DNA of 64,000 bases from Hyphomicrobiales bacterium (GTDB lineage Bacteria > Pseudomonadota > Alphaproteobacteria > Rhizobiales > Xanthobacteraceae), in assembly GCA_017305715.1 (NCBI GenBank), contig JAFKKG010000019.1, positions 124,001 through 188,000 of the forward strand. Reading direction: 5' to 3'. Within the stretch, counting starts at the first letter, position 1, and each line of letters opens with the position of its first letter. The notes beneath the pieces are model-generated. The model was not told where the DNA came from and searched no databases. It worked only from the letters and a program-made list of their open reading frames with translations. A program made the translations under genes and the position numbers. This document shows, in pieces, positions 52,131-60,054 of this stretch.

Positions 52131-52181
52131 AGACATGCGTCGAGATCCGCTTGAGATCTGTTCAACTCGGTCGTCGGAGGG

Positions 52182-52203
52182 CAGCTTTTGGCGCAAGGCG
52201 GCC
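52182..52203. repeat. Short dispersed repeat, copy 3
   Basis: CAGCTTTTGGCGCAAGGC plus GGCC, 18 of 22 bases as in copy 2. The gap 52204-52583 around it has no gene I can support; a hairpin CGATCGC-AA-GCGATCG lies at 52498-52513. Confidence 0.45.
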
Positions 52204-52583
52204 GCTGAAATAGATGTTAGATCTCGCAAACTCGCGCTAACCGGACCTGCTCCGAACTCCCTCTGGAGTGGACCGGCCAACGGGCGAGCGAAGATCTTTG
52301 TGATCTCAGAATCGCCGCCCGCAGGTTTCCTTGCTCTATCGCCGCCAAAACTACGATGCTGCTTGTTCTATCCTAGGCATGACCAGACCCGCACATTACT
52401 TTGCAACGGGATTGATAAGGAGGGTAGGAACTAGCGCTACTGCATGAACTCATTCGGTACTGCAATGCTGTACCGGCGCAGGTGCGGCGTCATCGAGCGA
52501 TCGCAAGCGATCGATGAAAGGAAAAGGCGCCAATAGTCAGCTCTAAATCTCTGTCGGCCCAAAAATCAGCTATTCCGGACGAG

Positions 52584-52664
52584 ATGATAAAGCGAAATAA
52601 CATCAATATGTTAGCGCGTCGATTTTGCATTGCCCCCATGATGGATTGGAGCGATCCCCTATAA
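52584..52664 (+). pseudogene. 5' end of a dusA gene, cut off by an insertion
   Basis: ATG 52584 starts a frame that reads RRFCIAPMMDWSDPL and then stops at TAA 52662. RFCIAPMMDW is the conserved N-terminus of DusA, as in KFCTAPMMDWTDRH of the intact gene at 53423. The match breaks off just after the direct repeat. This looks like the original dusA beginning, left behind when an element entered the gene. Confidence 0.72.
52622..52650 (+). repeat. Left attachment-like direct repeat
   Basis: A 29-bp direct repeat with 53503-53531: ATTTTGCA, then a 5-base stretch with three differences, then the identical 16-mer CCCATGATGGATTGGA. It lies in the dusA codons for FCxAPMMDW, the place where dusA-specific integrative elements are known to insert. 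A hairpin CCCCTAT-AAAA-ATAGGGG follows at 52656-52673. Confidence 0.65.
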
Positions 52665-52681
52665 AAATAGGGGTCGCAGCG

Positions 52682-52704
52682 TCATGTAATACTTTTTGTA
52701 ATAC
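52682..52704. repeat. Inner inverted repeat, left side
   Basis: TCATGTAATAC, five T, GTAATAC. Its reverse complement matches 53442-53463 with one base difference in the spacer length and one substitution. It ends directly at the methyltransferase stop codon. Confidence 0.55.
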
Positions 52705-53319
52705 TCAGATTTGGGCCGGCTCTGGCTTCATGAAAACGATCCAGTGAGACTTTGCCGTCTTCCCGCATCGGTTTCCGAACAGAGGCTTTTCGGGTGTCAG
52801 GGCCAGAAGCTCTGACACCTTCACTTCCTCCTCATTCCATTTGAAGATCAAAGTTCCGTTGGGTTTGAGGACACGAAAACACTCCGAAAATCCTGCGCGA
52901 ATATCGTCGCGCCAGTCACCCTCTAGCTTCCCGTATTTCTTCGCGAGCCAACCCGTTTTGCCGTTTCGAATTAGGTGCGGTGGGTCAAAGACGACAAGAT
53001 GGAAGCTGTCCGTCTTGAACGGCATGAACCGGAAGTCCATTTGCTGGTCTGGGGCGATGATCAGTTTGCGAGAACCGCCCGTGCTGGAGCTATCCTTGAG
53101 GGTGTGTTCTTCCTGTCGGATATCTCCGTAAATCGCTCTGCTGTCTTGGCGGTCGAACCAAAACATCCTACTACCGCAGCATGCGTCGAGAACCGTCTTG
53201 CCGTCTTCCATGTTTCCCTCGTCGTGTTGACGAGGTGTTGTTAGTGGCTGATGGTTGCCGCCAACGATTGCGGGAATGTTCTTCGCTTCCATGTCTTCCG
53301 TCTCTTGTTGCGCTCGCAT
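52705..53319 (-). CDS. Phage-type class I SAM-dependent methyltransferase
   Basis: Up to 204 residues. The SAM-binding motif I is LDACCGSRMFWFD and the catalytic-type motif is VVFDPPHL, as in small phage DNA or DNA-like methyltransferases; FRVLKPNGTLIFKWNEEEV is the usual later strand. The start is uncertain: ATG 53319 gives 204 residues, while ATG 53211 (MEDGKTVLDACCG) has a closer ribosome-site-like GAGGG and gives 168. It is the only cargo of the dusA element. Composition is visibly less GC-rich than the flanks, in keeping with transfer. Confidence 0.75.
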   Translation of the reverse strand: MRAQQETEDMEAKNIPAIVGGNHQPLTTPRQHDEGNMEDGKTVLDACCGSRMFWFDRQDSRAIYGDIRQEEHTLKDSSSTGGSRKLIIAPDQQMDFRFMPFKTDSFHLVVFDPPHLIRNGKTGWLAKKYGKLEGDWRDDIRAGFSECFRVLKPNGTLIFKWNEEEVKVSELLALTPEKPLFGNRCGKTAKSHWIVFMKPEPAQI

Positions 53320-53422
53320 TGCGAGTTCTGTTGATGTTCGTTGTGATTTTTTGATGCGAGTTCCACTGGGTTTCGGGTATTACATTTGCCTCCTTGCAAC
53401 AGTCTGATTTCGCTGCCGATAT

Positions 53423-54478
53423 TTGCGTTTTTCGATTTCGGGTATTACAGAAGTATTACATGAGAATTATCCACAGGCTAAACCTTTGATTGCAAAGTGG
53501 AAATTTTGCACGGCACCCATGATGGATTGGACGGACCGGCATTGCCGCGTCTTCCACCGTCTGATGACGCGTCGGGCGCTGCTCTATACGGAGATGCTGA
53601 CGACGGGCGCCATCATCCATGGCGATCGCGCGCGGCTGCTTGGGTTCGATCAGAGCGAGCATCCGGTGGCGTTGCAGCTCGGTGGCTCCGATCCGCGCGA
53701 TCTGGCGGCCGCAGCCAGGATTGGCGAGGATTTCGGCTATGACGAGATCAACCTCAATGTCGGCTGTCCGTCCGACCGGGTGAAGGACGGCCGCTTCGGC
53801 GCGTGCCTGATGGCGGAGCCGGCGCTGGTCGCTGACGGCGTCGCCGCGATGAAGCACGCGGTGAAGATTCCGGTCACGGTGAAATGCCGCATCGGCATCG
53901 ATGATCAGGATCCCGAAGTGGCGCTCGACGTGCTGGCGCGCGGCGTCGTTGCGGCTGGCGCGGATGCGCTGATCGTGCACGCGCGCAAGGCCTGGCTCAA
54001 CGGCCTGTCGCCAAAGGAAAACCGCGACATCCCGCCGCTGGATTACGACCGCGTCTATCGGCTGAAGATCGCGCTGCCCCATGTGCCCATCGTCATCAAT
54101 GGCGGGATCGGCAGCGTGGCGGAAGCAAAACAGCATCTCGCCCATGTCGATGGCGTGATGCTCGGGCGCGCGGCCTATCAGGATCCCTGGCGACTATTGG
54201 CCGTCGATTCCGAATTGTTCGGCGAGGCGCCGCCACACGCCGGCATGAAGGACGTGTTTGAAGCCATGATGCCCTACATCGAACGGCAGCTCGCGCAGGG
54301 CACGCGGCTGCATTCGATCACGCGGCATTTCGTCGGGGCGTTTCATGGCGTGCCCGGCGCGCGGGCGTTCCGCCGGCACCTGGCCGAGCACGGCGTCAGG
54401 CGCGATGCCGGCGTCAGCGTGCTGCGCGAGGCGATCGCGCTGGTTGATGGCAGCGCGGCTGTCTCGATGGCGGCATGA
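53423..54478 (+). CDS. dusA: tRNA-dihydrouridine synthase A
   Basis: A 351-residue FMN enzyme that reduces uridine 20/20a in the tRNA D-loop. FCTAPMMDWTDRHCRVFHR, LQLGGSDPRDLAAAARIGED, NLNVGCPSDRVKDGRFGACL (with the active Cys) and GADALIVHARKAWLNG are the DusA hallmarks. The first ~28 residues up to KWKF are encoded by the inserted element, and no good ATG is present before the conserved core; TTG 53423 and TTG 53488 are the options. A ribosome site is not clear for either. A second copy of its 3' end lies at 57253-57424. Confidence 0.9.
   Translation: MRFSISGITEVLHENYPQAKPLIAKWKFCTAPMMDWTDRHCRVFHRLMTRRALLYTEMLTTGAIIHGDRARLLGFDQSEHPVALQLGGSDPRDLAAAARIGEDFGYDEINLNVGCPSDRVKDGRFGACLMAEPALVADGVAAMKHAVKIPVTVKCRIGIDDQDPEVALDVLARGVVAAGADALIVHARKAWLNGLSPKENRDIPPLDYDRVYRLKIALPHVPIVINGGIGSVAEAKQHLAHVDGVMLGRAAYQDPWRLLAVDSELFGEAPPHAGMKDVFEAMMPYIERQLAQGTRLHSITRHFVGAFHGVPGARAFRRHLAEHGVRRDAGVSVLREAIALVDGSAAVSMAA
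53442..53463. repeat. Inner inverted repeat, right side
   Basis: GTATTAC-AGAA-GTATTACATGA, the mirror of 52682-52704. A further GTATTACAT copy is at 53377-53385, and the 14-mer TTTCGGGTATTACA occurs at both 53371-53384 and 53436-53449. Several short identical sites next to an attachment core resemble integrase arm-type sites. Confidence 0.55.
53503..53531 (+). repeat. Right attachment-like direct repeat
   Basis: The second copy of the 29-bp repeat, inside intact dusA (codons for FCTAPMMDWT). It shares 26 of 29 bases with 52622-52650. Confidence 0.65.
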
Positions 54479-54523
54479 GGCTTCAACCGGTCGGGTCTGT
54501 TCGCCTCAACGGCCGGCAGTCGA

Positions 54524-56089
54524 TCAACCGATCGCGCGCCCCTGGTCGCCCCAGAATCGCTCCCGCAGCACGGCCTTTTGAATCTTGCCGTTTGGTGTCA
54601 TCGGCAATGCCTCCTCCAGGAGGATTTCCTTGGGCACCTTGTATCCGGCCAGTAATTCGCGGCAGTGGTGTTTGAGTTCGTCGGCGGCGACGGCGGCGCC
54701 GGTATTGCACACGACGAAGGCGGTGACTTTCTCCCCCCATTTCGAATCTGGCGTGCCGATCACGGCTGCGGTCGCGACCGCTGGATGGCGGAGCAGTGCG
54801 CGCTCGACTTCGACGGAATAGACGTTCTCACCGCCGCTTACGATCATGTCCTTGGCGCGGTCGACCAATGTGAGATAGCCGTCGGGGTCAAGAAATCCGA
54901 GGTCGCCGGTGCTGTACCAGCCATCGCGCATGACCGCGTTGGTCGCGTCGGGTTTACCAAGATATCCACTGAATGTGGTCGGCGATTTCACGAGGACCTG
55001 ACCCACCGTCTCGGACGCGACATCCGCGCCTGCAGGATCAACGACCCGGATTTGCACCAGAGGCACCGCGACCCCGCAAGAGGAGAGCCGTGCCGGCCGC
55101 GTAACGTCGTGATCCGCGGGCCGCAGGACGGTAATGATCCAGGTCTCGGTCGTTCCGTAATGCTGTACCAGATTGCAACCGATCTGTTCCCGTGCCCGAC
55201 GCACCGTTTCTGCGCCGATGGCTGACCCGAAATACGTGATGCATCGCAGCGAACTCAGGTCTGTTGAACCGATAGCCGGATGGTCGAGGATCATCTGCAG
55301 GGCGGCGGGAACCAGGGGCAGGATGGTCGCGCGGTCGCGTGCGATCCGTTGAAGCGTCAAGGCCGGATCGAAGCTTGGAATGACGGATATTCGGCCACCA
55401 TTGTACAGCGCCTGCATTGCTATGCAGCTTCCGCCCAAATGGAAATTAGGCATTCCGAGAAGGATGGTATCCTCGCTGGTCCAAGCCATTGCCGGCTCTT
55501 GCGCAGCACTCCTGAAAGAATGTCGGATCGCCTCATGTGACAAGATGACGCCTTTCGGGACGCCCGTCGTACCCGACGTGTATGCGAGCAGGCACGGACT
55601 GGAGGCGTCGCAAAACGACTCGGGATGGTGATCCGGCGCGTGCTTGGCCCATTCCTGCAGACTCCCCTCATTCAAGGCCCGGTCGAAGGGAACGATCTCG
55701 TATTTCACCGAAGTCCGCTCCCGGACGGCCTGCATTTTCTCCCTGAGGCTGCTGTCGACAAAGACGATTGACGGTTTGGCGTCTTCGATGATCTCGGTGA
55801 GTTCCGCAGGAGAGAGGCGCCAATTGAACGGAGCAAAAGCGCATCCGATCCTGCCTGCGGCGAACCAGGCCTCAAAGAAACCCACGCTGTTCATGCCGAG
55901 GTAACCGATGTGATCGCCTGGCTTAATTCCGCCGGCGACCATGCGGTTGGCGATCTGATTGGAGTGCTTATCCAGCAGGCCGTAGCCGATCGATGTGGCG
56001 TCTCCTATCAACGCGATGCTGTCGGGAGCGCGCGCGGCCCAGAAGCGGACGATATCCGGAACGGTTCCTATCTCGTGAGACTGCGACAT
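54524..56089 (-). CDS. AMP-forming acyl-CoA ligase
   Basis: A 521-residue ANL enzyme. Motifs: LAYTSGTTGVPKGVILSHEA, QHYGTTETWIITVLRP, the hinge LTLVDRAKDMIVSGGENVYS and the lysine region MTPNGKIQKAVLRERFW. ATG 56089 follows AGGAGGCACCC. It is convergent with dusA (45 bp gap) and is translated from the same message as the crotonase upstream. The substrate is unknown. The pair appears to have been inserted between dusA and its old 3' neighbour. Confidence 0.9.
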   Translation of the reverse strand: MSQSHEIGTVPDIVRFWAARAPDSIALIGDATSIGYGLLDKHSNQIANRMVAGGIKPGDHIGYLGMNSVGFFEAWFAAGRIGCAFAPFNWRLSPAELTEIIEDAKPSIVFVDSSLREKMQAVRERTSVKYEIVPFDRALNEGSLQEWAKHAPDHHPESFCDASSPCLLAYTSGTTGVPKGVILSHEAIRHSFRSAAQEPAMAWTSEDTILLGMPNFHLGGSCIAMQALYNGGRISVIPSFDPALTLQRIARDRATILPLVPAALQMILDHPAIGSTDLSSLRCITYFGSAIGAETVRRAREQIGCNLVQHYGTTETWIITVLRPADHDVTRPARLSSCGVAVPLVQIRVVDPAGADVASETVGQVLVKSPTTFSGYLGKPDATNAVMRDGWYSTGDLGFLDPDGYLTLVDRAKDMIVSGGENVYSVEVERALLRHPAVATAAVIGTPDSKWGEKVTAFVVCNTGAAVAADELKHHCRELLAGYKVPKEILLEEALPMTPNGKIQKAVLRERFWGDQGRAIG

Positions 56090-56118
56090 GGGTGCCTCCT
56101 GCGCGTCGACGTTTGCAG

Positions 56119-56934
56119 TCAGAGTGAATTGGCCGTCGCGCCGGCGCGCCCCTTGTCGGTCTTGTCGAAAAATTGCTGCGATCGTTCCATCACGCTGGAA
56201 TTGCCGCCGCAAAGCGCGTATCCCCACATCGCCTCGACCCGCAATTGGTCGTAGAATGGGCGTCCGACGATCTCGAGGATGGTCTCCTTGGCGGACTCAA
56301 TGGCCGCCTGATCGTTGCGCAAGATGCGCGCCGCCACGGCTTCCGCTTCCTCCATCAACTTCTCATGCGGCACGACGCGCGAGACCATGTTGGCCGTGTA
56401 GGCGCGCTCGGCGCTGAACGGCTCTCCGGTCAGGAGCATTTCCAGCGCAAAGCCGACGCCGCATGTGTTCACGAGGCGCACGATGCCGCCATCCGCCGGA
56501 TGCATGCCCCGGCGGATTTCGAACGTGCCGAACTGCGCGCGCTCGGAAGCAATACGAATGTCGCACGCCATCGCGAGCTCGACGCCGTGCCCGACGCACC
56601 ATCCGTTGATCGCAGCGACGATCGGCTTGTAGAAACGAGCGAGTGGGCCGCGGGTGATGCCGCAAAGTCCGGCATCGATCCTCTCGCGGCCCACCATCGG
56701 GCCGACCGTCTGCCATTCGGGGGCATGCGTGTTCAGATCGGCGCCCGCGGTGAATGCATCGCCTGTCCCGGTAATGATGGCCACACGCATCGCGGGATCG
56801 TCGCGAAAATCAGTCCAGATCTCGCAAAGGCGCTCATGTGTCTCAACATCGATCGCGTTCTTCACTTCCGGCCGATTCAGCGTGACATACGCAACCGGGC
56901 CACGCTTTTCGTAAAGGACTTTCGATGTCGCCAT
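56119..56934 (-). CDS. Enoyl-CoA hydratase/isomerase family protein
   Basis: A 271-residue crotonase: VAYVTLNRPEVKNAIDVETH, the oxyanion loop DAFTAGADLNTHAPEW, NGWCVGHGVELAMACDIRIA and FGTFEIRRGMHPADGG with the glutamate region. ATG 56934 follows GGAGGGAACC. It is the first gene of a two-gene operon with the ligase (29 bp gap). It faces a divergent SDR relic. Confidence 0.88.
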   Translation of the reverse strand: MATSKVLYEKRGPVAYVTLNRPEVKNAIDVETHERLCEIWTDFRDDPAMRVAIITGTGDAFTAGADLNTHAPEWQTVGPMVGRERIDAGLCGITRGPLARFYKPIVAAINGWCVGHGVELAMACDIRIASERAQFGTFEIRRGMHPADGGIVRLVNTCGVGFALEMLLTGEPFSAERAYTANMVSRVVPHEKLMEEAEAVAARILRNDQAAIESAKETILEIVGRPFYDQLRVEAMWGYALCGGNSSVMERSQQFFDKTDKGRAGATANSL

Positions 56935-57044
56935 GGTTCCCTCCAACGTACGCAGCCGGTTTTTCCAGCTTGCAAGCAGTGCCTGATAATTAGTACATTA
57001 CCATATGATATACTAGAAAACAAGAATCGTGAGGGAGACGATCG

Positions 57045-57227
57045 ATGTTCCGATCGCGGCCGAGGTGGCCACGCCCGGGAATCCGTGATCGGCGCCGCGA
57101 TGGCTGCAATCGTCATGTTCAGACGCACGCTCGCCATGGGAGCGAAGCGGGATGGCGTCCGCGTCAACGCGTTGACGCCATTACCGGGCAGGCTATCAGC
57201 GTGAATGGCGGAATCCCGGCGGCGTAA
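57045..57227 (+). pseudogene. Decayed SDR gene
   Basis: A ribosome site (GAGGGAGACGATCG) and ATG at 57045 remain. Downstream one frame reads MAAIVMFRRTLAMGAKRDGV and RVNALTP, the helix and strand after an SDR active site, and another frame then reads ITGQAISVNGGIPAA and a stop, the normal SDR C-terminus. The N-terminal part with the cofactor motif and the segment between are deleted. AT-rich sequence at 56985-57015 may be the old promoter. Confidence 0.65.
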
Positions 57228-57252
57228 GATCAGCGCTTCCCGTTGCCGGCTC

Positions 57253-57424
57253 CCCGGCGCCAGTGTGCTGCGCGATGCGATTGCGCTAAGAGCATGATCC
57301 GGAAAAGCGTGAAGCGGTTTTACGAAAAGATCATGCTCAAACAAGGAGCCAAAGCGCTATGACGATTCAAACCAATCTCATCGCGCTAGTTGTTGCCGGC
57401 GCGGTCGCGCCGATGGCGGCGTGA
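57253..57424 (+). pseudogene. Second dusA 3' end, split by an inserted palindrome
   Basis: 57253-57288 matches 54407-54442 of dusA at 30 of 36 bases (GASVLRDAIAL against GVSVLREAIAL). After an insertion, 57383-57424 matches 54437-54478 at 33 of 42 bases, including the stop (ALVVAGAVAPMAA against ALVDGSAAVSMAA). Most of the differences in the first block are at third codon positions. It adjoins the convergent protease gene, the probable ancestral neighbour of dusA. Confidence 0.68.
57289..57382. repeat. Palindromic element inserted in the dusA relic
   Basis: It contains the perfect arms GAGCATGATC (57290-57299) and GATCATGCTC (57329-57338) with an A/T-rich inner repeat (GGAAAAGCGTGAAGCGGTTTT). 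Palindromes of this type are common between genes in Bradyrhizobium. GCGCTA occurs at both borders (57283-57288 and 57383-57388), as expected of a 6-bp target duplication. Confidence 0.6.
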
Positions 57425-57958
57425 GGTGTTGACGCTGCCGGTCACGTCGGGATAGCCGTTCAGCATCAGTTTGTCGGCCTGCACGCCCCAGCTTTCCAGC
57501 CGATCCAGGAAGCTCATGCCGAGCAGATTGGTTTTCATCTGCCCGCGCGGCACCACCAGCGCCGGAACCGATTTCTCGACGAGGTGGCCGACGGCGAGAC
57601 GATCGAGCGTCAGCCGCGCCGCTTTGGTATGGCCGCCGGCGGTTTCGACGTCGACATTGTATTCGAGCATCTCGAGCGGCAGCCCGATCGCCTTCGCGGT
57701 CTCCCAGGTCAGCACCACCGAGGTCGCTCCGGTGTCGATCACCATCGGCGCCTTGACGCCGTTGATCTTGGCATGCAGCTTGAATTCGCCGGCCTGGCCG
57801 CGCGCGATCTGCACCGGCGGCTCCGGCTGCACGCCGTGCCGCCGCAGCATCTGTGAAACCTGTTCGCTGGCGCGCGCGATCTGATCGGGGTCGCCATAGG
57901 CGACGACGGCGCCGGCGGTGGCCGCGAGCATGACTAGGACCAGCAGGATGCGGCTCAT
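57386..57958 (-). CDS. Retropepsin-like aspartic protease (TIGR02281 type)
   Basis: A 190-residue protein with an N-terminal signal or anchor (ILLVLVMLAATAGAVVAYG) and one retroviral-type aspartic protease domain: catalytic APMVIDTGATSVVLTWETAK and the later TNLLGMSFLDRLESW. Such proteins act as dimers in the periplasm. The last ~13 residues (TSRRHRRDRAGNN) are encoded antisense to the dusA relic, so the two genes probably always overlapped tail to tail. Confidence 0.87.
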   Translation of the reverse strand: MSRILLVLVMLAATAGAVVAYGDPDQIARASEQVSQMLRRHGVQPEPPVQIARGQAGEFKLHAKINGVKAPMVIDTGATSVVLTWETAKAIGLPLEMLEYNVDVETAGGHTKAARLTLDRLAVGHLVEKSVPALVVPRGQMKTNLLGMSFLDRLESWGVQADKLMLNGYPDVTGSVNTSRRHRRDRAGNN

Positions 57959-58001
57959 TGCGCGCCTCCAAGGCCGATCTCAAGCCCGGCCCATCCACCC
58001 A

Positions 58002-58202
58002 TCAACGGGACGGACGCTCCGCGAGTGGCGCAAGACCCGCTTCCGCCATGCGCGCCGGCAAGCCATCCATCACCGCCAGCCGCTCGGCGCTGCTCATGCG
58101 GTGCCATTGCGCGATTTCCGGCAGCGTTCGTCCGCAGCCGAAGCAGAGTTTGGTTTTGGGATCCATCATGCAGACTGCGATACACGGCGTTTCTTTGCTC
58201 AT
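58002..58202 (-). CDS. DUF1289 protein
   Basis: A 66-residue protein, MSKETPCIAVCMMDPKTKLC with a later FGCGRTLPEIAQW. The C-x3-C...C-x2-C pattern and the ending W-H-x-MS-x-AER match DUF1289, a presumed Fe-S or zinc protein of unknown role. ATG 58202; an open frame goes 12 codons further but without the family pattern. It is between the kinase and the protease genes on the same strand. Confidence 0.88.
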   Translation of the reverse strand: MSKETPCIAVCMMDPKTKLCFGCGRTLPEIAQWHRMSSAERLAVMDGLPARMAEAGLAPLAERPSR

Positions 58203-58247
58203 CCTGCGAGTGTGAAATGCTTTCGATGGTGTGCGCAAGCGCTCCAG

Positions 58248-59846
58248 TTACAGCCCGGTTCCGGCGCTCATGATCGGTTTGTTGCGGGCCCGGCGCTTGT
58301 CGTCGGCGGGGGCGGCCGGTTCCGGCTGTAGCGGCGGGGCTTCCTCGGCCATCGGCGCCAGCGCCGACATCACGCGCTCCGGCGGGAAGGTGACGATGAC
58401 TTCGGTGCCGATCCGCAGCTTCGATTTCAGCGTGAAGGTGCCGCCATGCATGTCGATCAGGCTCTTGGCGATCGGCAGGCCGAGGCCAGCGCCCTGTTCG
58501 GCCGATTTGATCGAATTGGAGCCCTGGCCGAACGATGCCAGCACGATCGGGATTTCGTCCTCGGCAATGCCGCTTCCGGTGTCCTTGACGCTCAGATACT
58601 GACCGCCGGAGGCGGTCCAGCCGACCTTGAGCCAGATTTCGCCGCCTTGCGGCGTGAACTTGATCGAGTTCGACAACAGATTGAGCACGATCTGGCGGGT
58701 GGCGCGCTCGTCGCCCCAGATCCGCGGCATGCCCTGTTCGAACACTTCGTGGATGGTGATGCCGCGGCTGGACGCGCGCAGCTTGAGCAAATGGTGACAG
58801 TCGGCAACGACATGCACCAGCGAAACCGCTTCCTCGTTGAGCTCGTAGCGCCCGGCCTCGATCCGCGACAGATCGAGGATCTCGTTGATGAGGTTGAGCA
58901 GGTGGACGCCCGAATTGTGGATGTCGGCGGAATATTCCTTGTAGACCGGCACCGCATGCGCGCCGAAAATTTCGCTCTTCATCACCTCGGAAAAGCCGAG
59001 GATCGCGTTCAGCGGCGTGCGCAGTTCGTGGCTCATCTGCGCGAGGAAGCGCGACTTGGCGACGTTGGCGGATTCGGCGCGGTGCCGCGCCTCGTCGGAG
59101 ATCGCCTTGGCCTGCTCGAGTTCGCCGATCAGCGCGTCCTTTTCGGCGCGCGCCTCCAGCGTCGCCAGCGTGGTCGAATGCAGCCGGTGCGCGAGCAGGG
59201 CGAAATAACCTTCGGCGGCCAGCGCCAGCAATGCCAGCGCGTAATTGTCGAAAGTGCCGCCGAGCACGAAATTGAGCGCGATCGCCGCCGTCACCGGCGC
59301 GGTCGCCGCCAGTGCGGCGATCGGCAGGCTGGCCGCGAGCATGCTCGATACTGCGATCACCAGCAGCATCAGGAACATCATCATCGTGTTCGACACGACG
59401 TCGAGCCCGGCGGGGCGGATCAGGATCGCGGTCCAGCACAGGCCGTAGAGCAGGTCGAGCAGCACGAACCGCGTGCGCCATTTGCGGGTGGCGGCGAGCG
59501 ATGGCGGTTCGGCGAGGAAACGGGCGCAGTTGCGGATGATGGCGGCGTGGATGCAGAGCATGCCGACGGTCCAGGCCCCGGCCGTCGCCAGATGCATCCA
59601 AAGGCCGAAGATGATCCCGGTCGCAACCACCAGCAGCATCACGACATAGGACGCCGACATCCTGGTCTGGGCATATTGTCGGAGCAATTCGGTGTCGAAC
59701 GCCGGGCGGGTTCCGCTGGTTGACGTTAACCGGTCGCGGGCCTCGCGCACCCGTTGTGCCGCGGCACGCCTTGTATTGATCGGTACGGCGACCGGCGGCT
59801 CCGCCGGTAGCTGGACAATCTCAGGCTTTTCTGCGGAATTACTCAT
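58248..59846 (-). CDS. Membrane sensor histidine kinase
   Basis: A 532-residue kinase. About six membrane spans lie at residues ~65-215, then a coiled region, the H box (FLAQMSHELRTPLNAILGFS), the N box (IVLNLLSNSIKFTPQGGEIW), and G boxes (SVKDTGSGIAEDEIP; GAGLGLPIAKSLIDMHGG). A proline-rich tail follows. The overall layout resembles PdhS/DivJ-type kinases of alphaproteobacteria, but no PAS domain is seen. No response regulator is adjacent. ATG 59846 is chosen; its ribosome site is weak. Confidence 0.88.
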   Translation of the reverse strand: MSNSAEKPEIVQLPAEPPVAVPINTRRAAAQRVREARDRLTSTSGTRPAFDTELLRQYAQTRMSASYVVMLLVVATGIIFGLWMHLATAGAWTVGMLCIHAAIIRNCARFLAEPPSLAATRKWRTRFVLLDLLYGLCWTAILIRPAGLDVVSNTMMMFLMLLVIAVSSMLAASLPIAALAATAPVTAAIALNFVLGGTFDNYALALLALAAEGYFALLAHRLHSTTLATLEARAEKDALIGELEQAKAISDEARHRAESANVAKSRFLAQMSHELRTPLNAILGFSEVMKSEIFGAHAVPVYKEYSADIHNSGVHLLNLINEILDLSRIEAGRYELNEEAVSLVHVVADCHHLLKLRASSRGITIHEVFEQGMPRIWGDERATRQIVLNLLSNSIKFTPQGGEIWLKVGWTASGGQYLSVKDTGSGIAEDEIPIVLASFGQGSNSIKSAEQGAGLGLPIAKSLIDMHGGTFTLKSKLRIGTEVIVTFPPERVMSALAPMAEEAPPLQPEPAAPADDKRRARNKPIMSAGTGL

Positions 59847-60054
59847 CAAACAACACAAACCCTGCCCACGAACCGCGCGGGCTTTTTGCATTGTCTATCT
59901 GTGAGCCCAAATCCTTAAGCGATGACTTAAAGAGCTAAAGAATCACCTTAACGGGTGGTTAAATTAACCATTGGCTCCCGGGCAATACGGCGCTGCCGCG
60001 GGACGGCGAATGGGCCGTCCTCGCGGTTCGCGCCTGGCGTCTCTCGTGCCGGTT

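Larger units (their letters stand above)
52622..53531. mobile_element. Small remnant or satellite element inserted in dusA
   Basis: The segment between the two direct repeats is 881 bp from repeat to repeat. It contains one methyltransferase gene, inverted GTATTAC-type sites at both ends, and no integrase. It separates a cut-off dusA start from a dusA that has a new 5' end. Established background: dusA is a known target of tyrosine-integrase elements. Inference: this is a deleted island or a satellite mobilised by an integrase supplied elsewhere. Confidence 0.6.

Noticed and set aside
52498-52513. CGATCGC-AA-GCGATCG as a functional hairpin or origin element
   Set aside because: Short, two-base loop, no context; GATC-rich words are common in this genome.
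53371-53463. CRISPR-like array from the repeated GTATTAC words
   Set aside because: Repeats are only 7-14 bp, irregularly spaced and mirrored on the other side of the element, which fits integrase arm sites better.
57955-59601. A 548-codon frame overlapping the kinase gene on the same strand
   Set aside because: Arg-rich out-of-frame reading; the kinase frame holds the H, N and G boxes.
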